NCBI RefSeq assembly: GCF_003596335.1
Contig: NZ_QZCH01000005.1
Coordinates: 1-64,000 of the forward strand
Length of the DNA: 64,000 nucleotides
Direction: 5' to 3'
From: Motilimonas pumila
Lineage (GTDB): Bacteria; Pseudomonadota; Gammaproteobacteria; Enterobacterales; CBDFNC01
Below the pieces are notes generated by a model that saw nothing but the letters and a program-made list of their open reading frames with translations, did no database searches and was not told the DNA's origin. The translations under genes and the position numbers were made by a program. Positions 8,214 through 17,352 of the stretch are shown here, piece after piece (within the stretch, counting starts at the first letter, position 1; each line of letters opens with the position of its first letter).

Positions 8214-8229
8214 TGGCATCTTGATTGCA
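8214..8229 (+). promoter_or_regulatory. Sigma-54 promoter of the flgFGHIJ operon
   Basis: TGGCATCTTGATTGCA has GG-N10-GC spacing. The expected start is near 8240. Confidence 0.88.
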
Positions 8230-8251
8230 TTGTTCAGAGTATGACTTCTCA

Positions 8252-8265
8252 GTCAGATAATTGAC
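8252..8265. promoter_or_regulatory. FleQ/FlrA-like box downstream of the flgF promoter
   Basis: GTCAGATAATTGAC is a GTCA-N6-TGAC dyad close to the FleQ consensus recalled from Pseudomonas (GTCaNTAAAtTGAC). It lies about +12 to +25 from the expected start. A nearly identical 17-base block occurs in the fliE leader. Confidence 0.5.
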
Positions 8266-8276
8266 AAAGGTGTAGG

Positions 8277-9023
8277 ATGGACAACTTACTGTATATCGCC
8301 ATGTCAGGGGCGAAAGAAAACTTAAATGGGATTGCGGTGCGAAGTAATAACCTCGCTAATGCTAATACCATGGGTTTTAAAGCTGACCTTGAGCAAGCGC
8401 GTTCTATGCAAGCGTTTGGCCCGGGGTTACCTACGCGGGTGTTTTCAATGACAGAAAATGCTTCGCAAAACTTTGACGAAGGCTCAATTCATACCACGGG
8501 CAACAACCTTGACCTGGCGATTGAAGGCGATGGTTGGCTAGCGGTTCAAAACGCCGATGGTGAAGAGGTGTTTACCCGTAACGGCAAACTTAAAATTGAC
8601 GTCAACGGTCAACTCAGTGATATGCAGGGCAATGCTGTTCTGGGCATAAATGGCACGCCTATTATCTTTCCATTACCGATTGAGAAACTCGAAATAAGCC
8701 GTGACGGTATGATTGAAATTCGTCCAGAAGGTGCGCCACCTGATGCAATGGAAGAATTGGCCATGATCAAAATGGTTAACCCAGAGGTACAAGACTTGGC
8801 CCGCGGTCAAGATGGATTCTTTCGCCGCGCTGATGGTCAGCCTGAAGCTGCCGCCATTGATGTGCAACTCGTACAAGGTGCCTTAGAAAGCTCCAACGTA
8901 AATGCTGCCAATGAAATGACACACATGATGTCTTTACAGCGTCAATTTGAAATGCAAATCAAAATGATGAAGACAGCAGAAGAAATAGACAAAGCTTCAG
9001 ATAGCTTGTTGCGCATAGTTTAA
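8277..9023 (+). CDS. flgF: FlgF, proximal rod protein
   Basis: FlgF is a rod subunit of the FlgE/FlgG family. The 248-residue protein starts MDNLLYIAMSGAKENLNGIA with the motif NNLANANTMGFKAD and ends with the conserved C-terminal helix (NAANEMTHMMSLQRQFEMQ). The ribosome site is TAGGATGG near the ATG. It is the first gene of a sigma-54 operon with flgG, flgH, flgI and flgJ. Confidence 0.97.
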   Translation: MDNLLYIAMSGAKENLNGIAVRSNNLANANTMGFKADLEQARSMQAFGPGLPTRVFSMTENASQNFDEGSIHTTGNNLDLAIEGDGWLAVQNADGEEVFTRNGKLKIDVNGQLSDMQGNAVLGINGTPIIFPLPIEKLEISRDGMIEIRPEGAPPDAMEELAMIKMVNPEVQDLARGQDGFFRRADGQPEAAAIDVQLVQGALESSNVNAANEMTHMMSLQRQFEMQIKMMKTAEEIDKASDSLLRIV

Positions 9024-9038
9024 TTTAAGGAGACGCTT

Positions 9039-9827
9039 ATGCATCCCGCTTTATGGATCAGTAAAACCGGTTTGGACGCGCAACAAGTTAACGTTGCGAC
9101 CATTTCAAATAACTTAGCTAATGCCAGTACTGTCGGCTTTAAGAAAAGCCGCGCGGTATTTGAAGATTTATTGTACCAAACCATAAATCAACCGGGTGGT
9201 CGCTCTTCTCAAGATACCAAGTTACCAAATGGTTTAATGGTTGGGGCGGGTGCCAAAGTGGTAGCCACGCAAAAGAACTTTGACCAAGGCAATATTTTAA
9301 CCACGGACAACTCTTTGGATATCATGATTGATGGCCGTGGCTTTTTCGAGATATTAATGCCAGATGGCACAACATCATACAGTCGCACCGGGCAATTTAG
9401 TTTGAACGATGAAGGCACCATAGTGACATCTGGTGCTGGTTACCCATTGCAACCTGAAATTCAAGTACCAGAAGACGCACAATCTTTAACCATTTCTCAA
9501 GATGGTGAGGTCTCGGTGCAACTGCCTGGAGAAGCTGAGCCTCAAGTATTAGGCCAGCTAAACCTATCGGATTTTGTTAACCCATCGGGTCTAGAGCCTA
9601 TTGGCCAAAACTTATACCTCGAGACGGGAGCCAGTGGCGCGCCGTTGCAAGGGGTACCAGGAGCTGATGGTATTGGTACTTTGGTTCAAGGCGCGTTAGA
9701 AACCTCTAACGTTAACGTGACCGAAGAACTGGTTAACCTGATTGAGAGCCAACGAGTTTATGAAATGAACTCCAAAGTCATTAAGTCAGTAGACGAAATG
9801 CTGTCATTTGTTAGCCAGCAGTTGTAA
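9039..9827 (+). CDS. flgG: FlgG, distal rod protein
   Basis: FlgG forms the distal rod through the P and L rings. It starts MHPALWISKTGLDAQQ with the rod motif SNNLANASTVGFKKSR and ends NVTEELVNLIESQRVYEMNS. At 262 residues it is full length. The ribosome site AAGGAG stands before the ATG, 15 bases after flgF. Confidence 0.98.
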   Translation: MHPALWISKTGLDAQQVNVATISNNLANASTVGFKKSRAVFEDLLYQTINQPGGRSSQDTKLPNGLMVGAGAKVVATQKNFDQGNILTTDNSLDIMIDGRGFFEILMPDGTTSYSRTGQFSLNDEGTIVTSGAGYPLQPEIQVPEDAQSLTISQDGEVSVQLPGEAEPQVLGQLNLSDFVNPSGLEPIGQNLYLETGASGAPLQGVPGADGIGTLVQGALETSNVNVTEELVNLIESQRVYEMNSKVIKSVDEMLSFVSQQL

Positions 9828-9858
9828 TTGGTTGAATGAAGCAACAAGGATAATGATT

Positions 9859-10533
9859 ATGAAACGTTTTATGCTAGCAGGCTTGGTGATGTCTATCTCA
9901 GCATGTTCAACATTACCAAATGATCCTATCGAAGATGATCCAAGGTTTGCTCCGGTGATCCCTGAAGAGGTAGAAGCGGAAGTGGTGCAAACGGGCTCTT
10001 TATTTCAAGATAAATATGCCAACAACCTTTACTCGGACATTAAGGCTCACCGTATTGGCGACATCATTACTGTGTACCTCGAAGAGTCAACCTCTGCCAA
10101 GAAGAAAGCCAAAACAGGTTTGGATAAGAGTAACGACTTTGAACTTGACCAAATTACGGTTCCAAGTGGCGTAGCCACCATCGGCGGTAATCCTATTCAG
10201 TTAGGTTATAACCAAGAGAGTTCATTCAGTGGCAATGGCTCAGCCGATCAAAGTAACAGCTTACAAGGCAGTATCTCCGTCAACGTAGTGAAAGTGCTAA
10301 GCAATGGTAACTTAGTGGTGCGGGGTGAGAAATGGCTCATGTTAAATAATGGTGACGAGTTCGTGCGCTTAAGTGGCGTGGTTCGCTCTGAAGATGTCAG
10401 TAGCGATAACACGGTTTCTTCTATGCGCGTCGCTAACGCTCGGATCCAGTACGGTGGTACCGGTGATTTTGCTAATACTCAGCGCCAAGGCTGGCTCAGT
10501 AAATTCTTTAATGGCCCTTACTGGCCGCTATAA
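9859..10533 (+). CDS. flgH: FlgH, outer-membrane L-ring lipoprotein
   Basis: FlgH builds the L ring in the outer membrane. The start at 9859 is chosen because AAGGA lies 8 bases before it and because the protein then begins with a lipoprotein signal MKRFMLAGLVMSISAC, with the lipid-bearing Cys at residue 16. An upstream frame from 9808 would overlap flgG. The body has the family motifs YSDIKAHRIGDIITVYLEE and VVRGEKWLMLNNGDEFVRL. The mature length of about 209 residues is normal. Confidence 0.96.
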   Translation: MKRFMLAGLVMSISACSTLPNDPIEDDPRFAPVIPEEVEAEVVQTGSLFQDKYANNLYSDIKAHRIGDIITVYLEESTSAKKKAKTGLDKSNDFELDQITVPSGVATIGGNPIQLGYNQESSFSGNGSADQSNSLQGSISVNVVKVLSNGNLVVRGEKWLMLNNGDEFVRLSGVVRSEDVSSDNTVSSMRVANARIQYGGTGDFANTQRQGWLSKFFNGPYWPL

Positions 10534-10546
10534 GTAAAAGGACATC

Positions 10547-11647
10547 ATGATGAAATACTTCACTCAAGCTATCGTGATAGGGGCTTTACTGGTTAGCGCC
10601 GCTGCGCAAGCTATTCGAATCAAAGACGTGGCGTCGGTAGAAGGTGTACGCTCAAACCAAATTATCGGCTATGGCCTGGTGGTAGGTTTACCAGGCACAG
10701 GCGAGAAAAGCAGCGCCTTTTCTGAACAATCTTTTGCCACCATGCTGCGAAACTTTGGCATTAATGTACCACAAGGGGTGAAGCTAAAAATTAAGAACGT
10801 CGCCCCTGTTGCGATTACTGCAGAAATTCCCGCGTTCAGTAAGCCAGGTCAGAAAATTGACGTTACTGTGGCAGCCATAGGCGAAGCCAAGAGCTTGCGC
10901 GGTGGAGAACTGTTGCAAACCTTTATGAAAGGGGTGGATGGTAATGTCTATGCCTTGGCCCAAGGCAGCTTAGTTGTGGGTGGTTTAGGCGCTGAAGGAG
11001 CCGACGGCTCAAAGGTTGTCATCAATACGCCTACCGTCGGGCGCATCGCTAATGGTGCAATTATCGAGCGCGCCATTGCTTCGCCTTTTGGCAACAATGA
11101 CTACTTAACGTTCAACCTAAACAGACCCGATTTTACTTCCGCCAAACGCATGGCCGACACCATCAACGAGTTAGTTGGCCCAAATACTGCAAGACCGTTA
11201 GATGCAACGTCGGTACGAGTACACGCACCGCGAGATATTTCGCAACGAGTTTCATACCTTTCGACGTTGGAGAACTTGGAGTTTGAGCCCGCGTCTGAAA
11301 GTGGCAAGGTTATTGTTAACTCGCGTACCGGCACCATAGTGGTGGGCAAAGAAGTGCGTTTGTTGCCTACGGCTATTACCCATGGCGGAATTACGGTGAC
11401 GATTGCAGAGCAACAAGAAGTCTCGCAACCTAATGCGTTTGCTGGTGGCGAAACGGTGGTGACCGATAATAGCACCATCAATGTAACCCAAGAAGACAGC
11501 AGAATGTTTAAGTTTGATCCTGGCGTGAGCCTTGATCAATTGGTCAGAGCGGTCAATGAAGTAGGCCTTGCACCTGGCGACTTAATGGCGATTTTAGAAG
11601 CCTTAAAGCAAGCCGGTGCACTACAAGGTGAACTGATCATTATTTAG
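10547..11647 (+). CDS. flgI: FlgI, periplasmic P-ring protein
   Basis: FlgI forms the P ring around the rod in the peptidoglycan layer and is assembled with help from FlgA. It has a signal peptide (to about residue 22, VSAAAQA) and the family start [29 protein letters not shown] (residues 24-52). It ends with [20 protein letters not shown]. At 366 residues it is full length. The ribosome site is AAAGGA, and the gene starts 13 bases after flgH. Confidence 0.98.
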   Translation: MMKYFTQAIVIGALLVSAAAQAIRIKDVASVEGVRSNQIIGYGLVVGLPGTGEKSSAFSEQSFATMLRNFGINVPQGVKLKIKNVAPVAITAEIPAFSKPGQKIDVTVAAIGEAKSLRGGELLQTFMKGVDGNVYALAQGSLVVGGLGAEGADGSKVVINTPTVGRIANGAIIERAIASPFGNNDYLTFNLNRPDFTSAKRMADTINELVGPNTARPLDATSVRVHAPRDISQRVSYLSTLENLEFEPASESGKVIVNSRTGTIVVGKEVRLLPTAITHGGITVTIAEQQEVSQPNAFAGGETVVTDNSTINVTQEDSRMFKFDPGVSLDQLVRAVNEVGLAPGDLMAILEALKQAGALQGELIII

Positions 11648-11657
11648 TGGTGATGTT

Positions 11658-12707
11658 ATGAACAAGCTAAGTGAAGCGCCGATTGCAGGCAATGGCTTTT
11701 ACGATATACAAGGGTTAAATAACTTGCGTGAAGCGGCGCAAAAAGATGAGAAAGGGGCGTTAGGTGAAGTGGCGAAACAGTTTGAAGCCATGTTCACCGG
11801 CATGCTGATAAAAAGCATGCGTCAAGCTAACGAAGCTTTTGAAACTGATAGCCCGTTTAACAATAACAAAACCAAGTTTTATCGTGATATGCAAGACCAA
11901 CAAATGGCACTAGAGCTTAGTTCGACCGGTTCAATGGGATTAGCGGAAGTATTAACGCGTCAGCTTGATCCCAGTTACGGCCATATCAAGCGAGACTCAG
12001 ATAATCCGCTGATCATGCCTGTGGGTCGAAGCGGACAAAGTGCAGATTTACAGCACGTTGCCAGTTTGTTGGCTAGTCGCCAGCAACAGCTTAATGGAGC
12101 CAACGTTAGCGTAGAAAGTAAACCAGAAACGCAAGCAGACACCCCGGCCGCCGTTCCAGGCACGAGCGAAGCGTTGATGGCTGAGTTATCGCAAGCAGAT
12201 TTAGCGAAAATGAAAGCCAGCAGAGAAGCTGATTTTAGCAACCCCACAGGATTTGTGCAGACGCTGATGCCATTTGCGAAAGAAGCAGCGAAGGAGTTGG
12301 GCGTGAATCCGAGTGTATTAGTGGCTCAAGCAGCCCTTGAAACAGGTTGGGGTAAAAAAGTGATTAATCGTATGGGTGAGTCTAGTTTTAACTTGTTTAA
12401 TATCAAGGCTGACCGCCGCTGGGAAGGGCAACACGCAAGCATTGATACCCTTGAATATTATGATGGTGTAGCGGTAAAAGAGCGCGCGCGCTTCCGGGTT
12501 TATAATAACTTTGAGCAAAGCTTTAATGATTACGTGAACTTTTTGCAAACCAATCCTAGGTACAAAAAGGCGCTGCAATCGACCGACGATGCTGGAACTT
12601 ACATGCGAGAATTACAACGCGCAGGCTATGCTACAGATCCAAGCTATGCGAACAAAGTGATGAGCGTACTCAAACGCGTAGAAGCCAGCCAAGGGAGCGA
12701 CATTTAA
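11658..12707 (+). CDS. flgJ: FlgJ, rod cap with peptidoglycan hydrolase domain
   Basis: FlgJ caps the growing rod and opens the peptidoglycan. The N-terminal rod-binding domain is seen at about 35-90 (VAKQFEAMFTGMLIKSMRQA, QDQQMALELSSTGSMGLAE). A polar linker follows, then a glucosaminidase domain at about 195-345 with VNPSVLVAQAALETGWGKK and NLFNIKADRRWEG. The two-domain form of 349 residues is the gammaproteobacterial type. It ends the flgF operon. Confidence 0.97.
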   Translation: MNKLSEAPIAGNGFYDIQGLNNLREAAQKDEKGALGEVAKQFEAMFTGMLIKSMRQANEAFETDSPFNNNKTKFYRDMQDQQMALELSSTGSMGLAEVLTRQLDPSYGHIKRDSDNPLIMPVGRSGQSADLQHVASLLASRQQQLNGANVSVESKPETQADTPAAVPGTSEALMAELSQADLAKMKASREADFSNPTGFVQTLMPFAKEAAKELGVNPSVLVAQAALETGWGKKVINRMGESSFNLFNIKADRRWEGQHASIDTLEYYDGVAVKERARFRVYNNFEQSFNDYVNFLQTNPRYKKALQSTDDAGTYMRELQRAGYATDPSYANKVMSVLKRVEASQGSDI

Positions 12708-12719
12708 TTGTCGCGGCAA

Positions 12720-12745
12720 CAGAGGCAAGCTACAGGTTGCCTCTG
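12720..12745 (+). terminator. Hairpin after flgJ, probable terminator
   Basis: CAGAGGCAA and TTGCCTCTG form a 9-base stem with an 8-base loop. The T run (TTTTTT at about 12755) is displaced by several bases, so termination may be partial. Confidence 0.6.
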
Positions 12746-12828
12746 GATCCTACCTTTTTTCATTTCAGAATTTAAAAACTCAATAAATACAAGACGGTAA
12801 ATTTTAAATAGCCGCGTCAATTAATAGT

Positions 12829-12844
12829 TGGCATATAAGATGCA
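12829..12844 (+). promoter_or_regulatory. Sigma-54 promoter of flgK-flgL
   Basis: TGGCATATAAGATGCA has GG-N10-GC spacing; the -12 box is TGC rather than TTGC. The expected start is near 12855. Confidence 0.8.
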
Positions 12845-12922
12845 TTAATTTGAATCAGGAAGACCTCTAAGCGAAATTTTCAAGCGAAGACAGAGGTTTA
12901 ATAGTATCGGGTTGAGGTTGAT

Positions 12923-14908
12923 ATGGCCGACTTATTACAAATAGGTACATCAGGCATTAATGCGTTTCAGCGCATGCTAGCTACAACGGGTAATAATATT
13001 TCTAATATTAATACCCCTGGGTACACGCGCCAGCGTAATTTAGCGGTGTCTGATCAGTTTAATGCAGGGGTTGCAGGCGTTTTAGATCGCCGCGTATTAG
13101 ATACTTTTGCGCAAGGCGAAATGCGCCGAGATACCAGCATCAACTCCTATGCCCAAGCATTAAGCTTCGAGCTACAACGTACCGATGCCATCCTTAGTGA
13201 TAAGGCCAGCAACTTAGGTACCGCGTTTGACAGTGCCTTCCAATCGGTTCATACCGCCAATGATGACCCTACGTCTTTAGATACTCGTCAGTTAATGCTA
13301 GGTGAGATGAACTCCCTCATCAGCACTTACAATATGCTGAGTAAAAACCTGGCTGAGCAAGAAAAAATCGTTAATAACGAAATCGCCACGGAAGTATCAG
13401 AAACCAACGCGCTCATCAAGAACGTGGCTGAGCTCAATAAAGAAGTGATGAAAGCCAATAACTTACCAGGTGGTGCCTCTGGTGCCTTGCTTGATAAGCG
13501 TGATGAAGCGATTCGTTTGCTGGCTGAGAAAGTCGATATCAATGTGATTGACGGCGAAAGCGGCGGCAAACAAGTGATGTTACGTAACGGCGATCCTCTG
13601 GTGACTGGGGTGGAATATTCTCAGCTTAGCGTCACTAAAGGTAACCCGGACAGCGAAAAAAATGATCTTCAACTGACCATAGCTGACGTGACGGTCAAAA
13701 TTAATGGTAATACCACGGGCGGCAAGCTCGGCGCGCTTTATGACTTTCGTGATGACAACATCAATGAAGTGCGTAATACCATGGGGCAATTGGCTATTGG
13801 CATTACCGATGCATTTAATACTCAAAACCGTTTAGGTATGAACCTCGATGGCAACTTAGGTGGTGATATCTTTCAATTGCCGACGGCCACTGCCAGCGTT
13901 TATGAAAATAACTCCAACCCTGCATTAGGTGTGACGAGTAGTTTTATTCCTGGTTTGGGCAGCTCAGTCACGGCTGCCGATTATGAAATCATCATGACGG
14001 GCCCTAACACATTTGACATTTTTGCTATTGAAAATAGTCAACGTACACAAATTCCTCCGGCCGATATTACCGGTACTTTTCCAAATATTGAGATAGAGTC
14101 CCACGGCATTAGCATGACTTTTGACACGGGTATGGCCAGTGGCGATAAGTTTTTATTGCAACCAACACGCAACGCTGCGGATTTGGTTGATGTCAGCATG
14201 CTCAGACCAGAAGAGTTAGCCTTAGCGTCTCCCATTCGCGTAGACGCTGATTCAGCCAATACCAGTGGCAGTAACATTACGCTTGAAAGCGTTACTGATA
14301 CCACGACTTATGCCTTTACTCCGCCGTCTGGCCTGAGCGCGGCTGCGCCGCAAGAAGTCCGCATCAATACATCTGGTGGTAACACGGTTTATGAAATCTA
14401 TGATGGCGGCGGTACCTTATTGGGTAGCGTGACTAGTCCACCAGGAACAGGTGAAGACTTATTAGCGAATGCGGTGCCTGCGATTGTAGACCCTGGTTAT
14501 GAAATCAGTATTTCTGGTAACCCAAATCACGGCGAAACTTTTTCGATTGGGTTTAACGATAACGGCTTTGCTGATAACAGCAATGGTTTGGCCATGGCTG
14601 ACCTACAGAACCAAAGTTTAATGCGGAAAAATGTGGTGGCGTCAGGGGACAACCTGATGACGTTTCATGAAGCATTTTCTCGGATGCAGTCTTCGGTTGG
14701 TGAAAAAACCGGTAATGCCATTGTGAGCGCCCAAGCCGCCCAAGCCAAGCTGGACTCAAGTACCAACTGGCATGAAAGCGTATCTGGCGTCAACTTAGAC
14801 GAAGAAGCGTCAAATTTGCTTAAGTTCCAACAGTCATACAGTGCGGCAGCGCAAATTGTCAACGTGGCTCGTCAAACCTTCGACACCTTATTGGGCTCAG
14901 TGAGGTAA
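12923..14908 (+). CDS. flgK: FlgK, hook-filament junction protein 1 (HAP1)
   Basis: FlgK is the first junction layer between hook and filament and is escorted by FlgN. It begins MADLLQIGTSGINAFQRMLA with NNISNINTPGYTRQRN and ends NLLKFQQSYSAAAQIVNVARQTFDTLL, both hallmarks of the family. At 661 residues it is longer than the enteric protein, with an extended and variable middle (about 300-600), as often seen in marine gammaproteobacteria. It is followed 6 bases later by flgL. Confidence 0.97.
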   Translation: MADLLQIGTSGINAFQRMLATTGNNISNINTPGYTRQRNLAVSDQFNAGVAGVLDRRVLDTFAQGEMRRDTSINSYAQALSFELQRTDAILSDKASNLGTAFDSAFQSVHTANDDPTSLDTRQLMLGEMNSLISTYNMLSKNLAEQEKIVNNEIATEVSETNALIKNVAELNKEVMKANNLPGGASGALLDKRDEAIRLLAEKVDINVIDGESGGKQVMLRNGDPLVTGVEYSQLSVTKGNPDSEKNDLQLTIADVTVKINGNTTGGKLGALYDFRDDNINEVRNTMGQLAIGITDAFNTQNRLGMNLDGNLGGDIFQLPTATASVYENNSNPALGVTSSFIPGLGSSVTAADYEIIMTGPNTFDIFAIENSQRTQIPPADITGTFPNIEIESHGISMTFDTGMASGDKFLLQPTRNAADLVDVSMLRPEELALASPIRVDADSANTSGSNITLESVTDTTTYAFTPPSGLSAAAPQEVRINTSGGNTVYEIYDGGGTLLGSVTSPPGTGEDLLANAVPAIVDPGYEISISGNPNHGETFSIGFNDNGFADNSNGLAMADLQNQSLMRKNVVASGDNLMTFHEAFSRMQSSVGEKTGNAIVSAQAAQAKLDSSTNWHESVSGVNLDEEASNLLKFQQSYSAAAQIVNVARQTFDTLLGSVR

Positions 14909-14914
14909 TTAATT

Positions 14915-16150
14915 ATGCGTATATCCACTAATCAGATCTTTATTTCCAGTACTGCCAATATGTCAAGCAGTACCAGTGCCATTGTGAAAACCCAAAACCA
15001 ATTAACCAGTGGCCAGAAATACCAGCTTGCGTCGGAAGATCCGACCGGTTTCGCGAAAACTAACCGTCTTACCGAAGTAATAGAAGCGAACCAGCAGTAC
15101 CTTAAAAACTCAACCTTGGTAACAGGCGCGCTCAGCGTCGAAGAGTCGACACTAGATAAAATACAAGTTGCCATCGATCGTGTCAGAACTTTGGCTGTAT
15201 CAGTAAACAATGGCTCTTTGTCCCATCAAGAAAGATTATCCGTAGCCACGGAAGTAGAGGGGATCCAACAAGAGATCTTTGATTTGATGAACAGTAAGAA
15301 CGCCAGTGGAGATTATATCTTCTCTGGCAGTAAGTCATCAGTGCAATCTTTTGTTAAAGATCCGGTTACCGGCCGTTATGAATTCCAAGGTGATGGCAAC
15401 ACCAACGGTATTCAGATTTCAACCAGCGTGTTTGTGCAACAAGGGGACTCAGGTTTAACGTTATTTGAACAGATCCCTGCACGACTAACGGCAACTGGCA
15501 ACGTGATTGCCGGCCCAGCAGTTAATTTAAACGTCAGTATTACCAGTCAAGAGCAGTTTGATGCTTACCATAAAGCGAATTATGACTTTGCCAACCCTGG
15601 CAACAGCCAACTACGCGTAGTGACGACGGCCGGTACACCTGACACCTTTGAAATTCAAGATTCTGCCGGTTTGCCGCTAGTACCACCGGTAACTGGCAAT
15701 TTTGTGCCGGGTGAGCCGATTAACTTTGCCGGTATGGAAATTACCTTAGACGGTGGTCCCGGCAATACGGCAACCATTGACCTAGATCCGCCAAAAAATG
15801 AAAACGTGTTAAACCATTTAGAAGATTTTAAAACAGCGCTTCGCGATCCGAACATCACTCAAGAGCAGTTACAACCTGTGCTTAAGGATGTATCTATCGG
15901 CTTAAAAAACACCGCCGATTCTGCCTTAAGTACCATGGGTGAAATCGGTGCGCGCATCAATACCATTCGTCGAGTGGAATCCTCAAACAGTTCTTTTGAT
16001 GTTTTAAATCAAGAGGCTAGAGCTCGTTTGTCAGAAACAGATTACGCCGAAGCGTCGGCAAAACTGGCACAACAGGAGATGGCTATGCAAGTTGCTTACT
16101 CCACCTTTAGTAAAGTCACCAACCTTTCTTTATTTGATTATGTTGGTTAA
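14915..16150 (+). CDS. flgL: FlgL, hook-filament junction protein 3 (HAP3)
   Basis: FlgL is the second junction layer and is flagellin-like at both ends. It starts MRISTNQIFISSTANMSSSTSA and carries the flagellin-type N-terminal helices (ALSVEESTLDKIQVAIDRVRTLA). The C-terminal helix is EARARLSETDYAEASAKLAQQEMAMQ. The 411-residue length is within the family range. It shares the flgK promoter. Confidence 0.96.
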   Translation: MRISTNQIFISSTANMSSSTSAIVKTQNQLTSGQKYQLASEDPTGFAKTNRLTEVIEANQQYLKNSTLVTGALSVEESTLDKIQVAIDRVRTLAVSVNNGSLSHQERLSVATEVEGIQQEIFDLMNSKNASGDYIFSGSKSSVQSFVKDPVTGRYEFQGDGNTNGIQISTSVFVQQGDSGLTLFEQIPARLTATGNVIAGPAVNLNVSITSQEQFDAYHKANYDFANPGNSQLRVVTTAGTPDTFEIQDSAGLPLVPPVTGNFVPGEPINFAGMEITLDGGPGNTATIDLDPPKNENVLNHLEDFKTALRDPNITQEQLQPVLKDVSIGLKNTADSALSTMGEIGARINTIRRVESSNSSFDVLNQEARARLSETDYAEASAKLAQQEMAMQVAYSTFSKVTNLSLFDYVG

Positions 16151-16159
16151 TGAAAACTT

Positions 16160-16175
16160 TGGCACGCATGTTGCT
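16160..16175 (+). promoter_or_regulatory. Sigma-54 promoter of flagellin 1
   Basis: TGGCACGCATGTTGCT matches the -24/-12 consensus at every conserved base, with GG-N10-GC spacing. It begins 10 bases after the flgL stop; the start is expected near 16186. This is the best sigma-54 site in the window. Confidence 0.92.
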
Positions 16176-16210
16176 TTATTAATTATGTACATCAATACGG
16201 AGATATAAAA

Positions 16211-17029
16211 ATGGCACTTTATGTAAATACCAACGTTGCCTCCCTGAACTCGCAACGTAACTTAACCCAAGCGACCAACGAGCTAAGTACGTCTTTTACT
16301 CGTTTATCATCTGGTTTACGCGTAAACAGTGCGGCGGACGACGCTGCGGGTTTACAAATTGGTACACGTTTACAAACACAGGTAAACGGTTTGAACCAGG
16401 GTGCGCGTAATGCCAACGATGGCATTTCATTGGCGCAAACGGCTGAAGGTGCGCTTGATGAAACCACTAACATGCTACAACGTATGCGTGTGCTTTCACT
16501 GCAATCGGCTAACGGTTCAAACACTACCGCTGACCGTGTTGCTTTGGATAAAGAATACACAGAACTAAAAGTAGAAATTGACCGTGTCGCCACGGATACC
16601 ACTTTTGGTGGGGTAAACCTATTAGATGGTACTTATTCTGCTGCCTTCCAAGTAGGTGCTGATGCTAACCAAACGATTCAAATTGAAATTGCAGTTTCAA
16701 TGGGTTCAACCGGCTTGGGCTTAAGTACAACGATTACCACTGCATCAGGCGCACAAGCGGCCATTGATGAGTTAGATACTGCTTTGGCAACCGTGAATGA
16801 CGTGCGGGCGGATTTAGGTGCGAAGCAAAACCGTTTCTCATCTACCATTCGTAACTTGACCAATATTTCAGAGAACGTATCTGCGTCTAAATCGCGTATT
16901 ATGGATGCCGACTTTGCTGAAGAGTCTGCCAATATGGCGCGTAACACCGTAATGCAACAGGCTGCAAGTACCATGCTTTCACAAGCAAACCAGCAACCTC
17001 AGATTGCACTATCACTACTTAATGGGTGA
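16211..17029 (+). CDS. Flagellin 1 (sigma-54 class)
   Basis: This is a filament subunit, exported and polymerised under the FliD cap. The 272 residues consist of the conserved D0-D1 ends: the N-terminal helices up to about residue 140 ([19 protein letters not shown]) and the C-terminal helices from about 190 ([20 protein letters not shown]). Only a short central part lies between, with no D2-D3 domains. It ends LLNG. It is a close tandem paralogue of the next gene but has a sigma-54 promoter. Serines and threonines of the middle region would be the expected glycan sites for the downstream island. Confidence 0.95.
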   Translation: MALYVNTNVASLNSQRNLTQATNELSTSFTRLSSGLRVNSAADDAAGLQIGTRLQTQVNGLNQGARNANDGISLAQTAEGALDETTNMLQRMRVLSLQSANGSNTTADRVALDKEYTELKVEIDRVATDTTFGGVNLLDGTYSAAFQVGADANQTIQIEIAVSMGSTGLGLSTTITTASGAQAAIDELDTALATVNDVRADLGAKQNRFSSTIRNLTNISENVSASKSRIMDADFAEESANMARNTVMQQAASTMLSQANQQPQIALSLLNG

Positions 17030-17062
17030 GGAGCGATCCTCAGCCCCATTTTGGGGCTTTTC
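17027..17062 (+). terminator. Tandem hairpins and terminator after flagellin 1
   Basis: A small hairpin TGAGGA/TCCTCA overlaps the stop codon. It is followed by AGCCCCA/TGGGGCT (17042-17058) and a T-rich run interrupted by CCC. The second hairpin is a good terminator. Confidence 0.8.
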
Positions 17063-17352
17063 CCTTTTTTTGTTTTATCCTACCTGCTATTTGTTCTGGC
17101 TTTGACCCTCATTCTAGGTCGCTTTCTAAAAAATATGGGAAAAAATATTTTTTTATCTTTATGATTTTATTGACATAAAAAAATAAATCCGTTTTTTTTT
17201 GAAAAAAACTTAAAAATCTACTCAAGCAAATTTCTCTTGCGCCGATACAGTTTATGAGCACGGAAACACAGTGCAAACAAACACAAAAGGGGCTGTGGCA
17301 TCTAATTCAAAATGCTGACCCTGGATATCATAGCTTTTAAAGGAGAAATACC
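17030..17352 (+). other. Intergenic region between the two flagellin genes
   Basis: These 323 bases hold the flagellin 1 terminator, a very AT-rich tract with long A and T runs at about 17130-17215, the sigma-28 promoter at 17222-17248 and a leader of about 95 bases. No ORF is supported. The AT tract directly upstream of the promoter could act as an UP element. Confidence 0.7.
17222..17248 (+). promoter_or_regulatory. Sigma-28 (FliA) promoter of flagellin 2
   Basis: The -35 TCAAGCAA and the -10 GCCGATAC are separated by 11 bases. The -10 matches 7 of 8 consensus bases, and the -35 keeps the T-AAG core. It is preceded by a strongly AT-rich tract. Confidence 0.8.

Noticed and set aside
9808-9858. 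A longer flgH start overlapping flgG
   Set aside because: The extra residues precede a lipoprotein signal, which must be at the N-terminus; AAGGA is properly spaced for the ATG at 9859.
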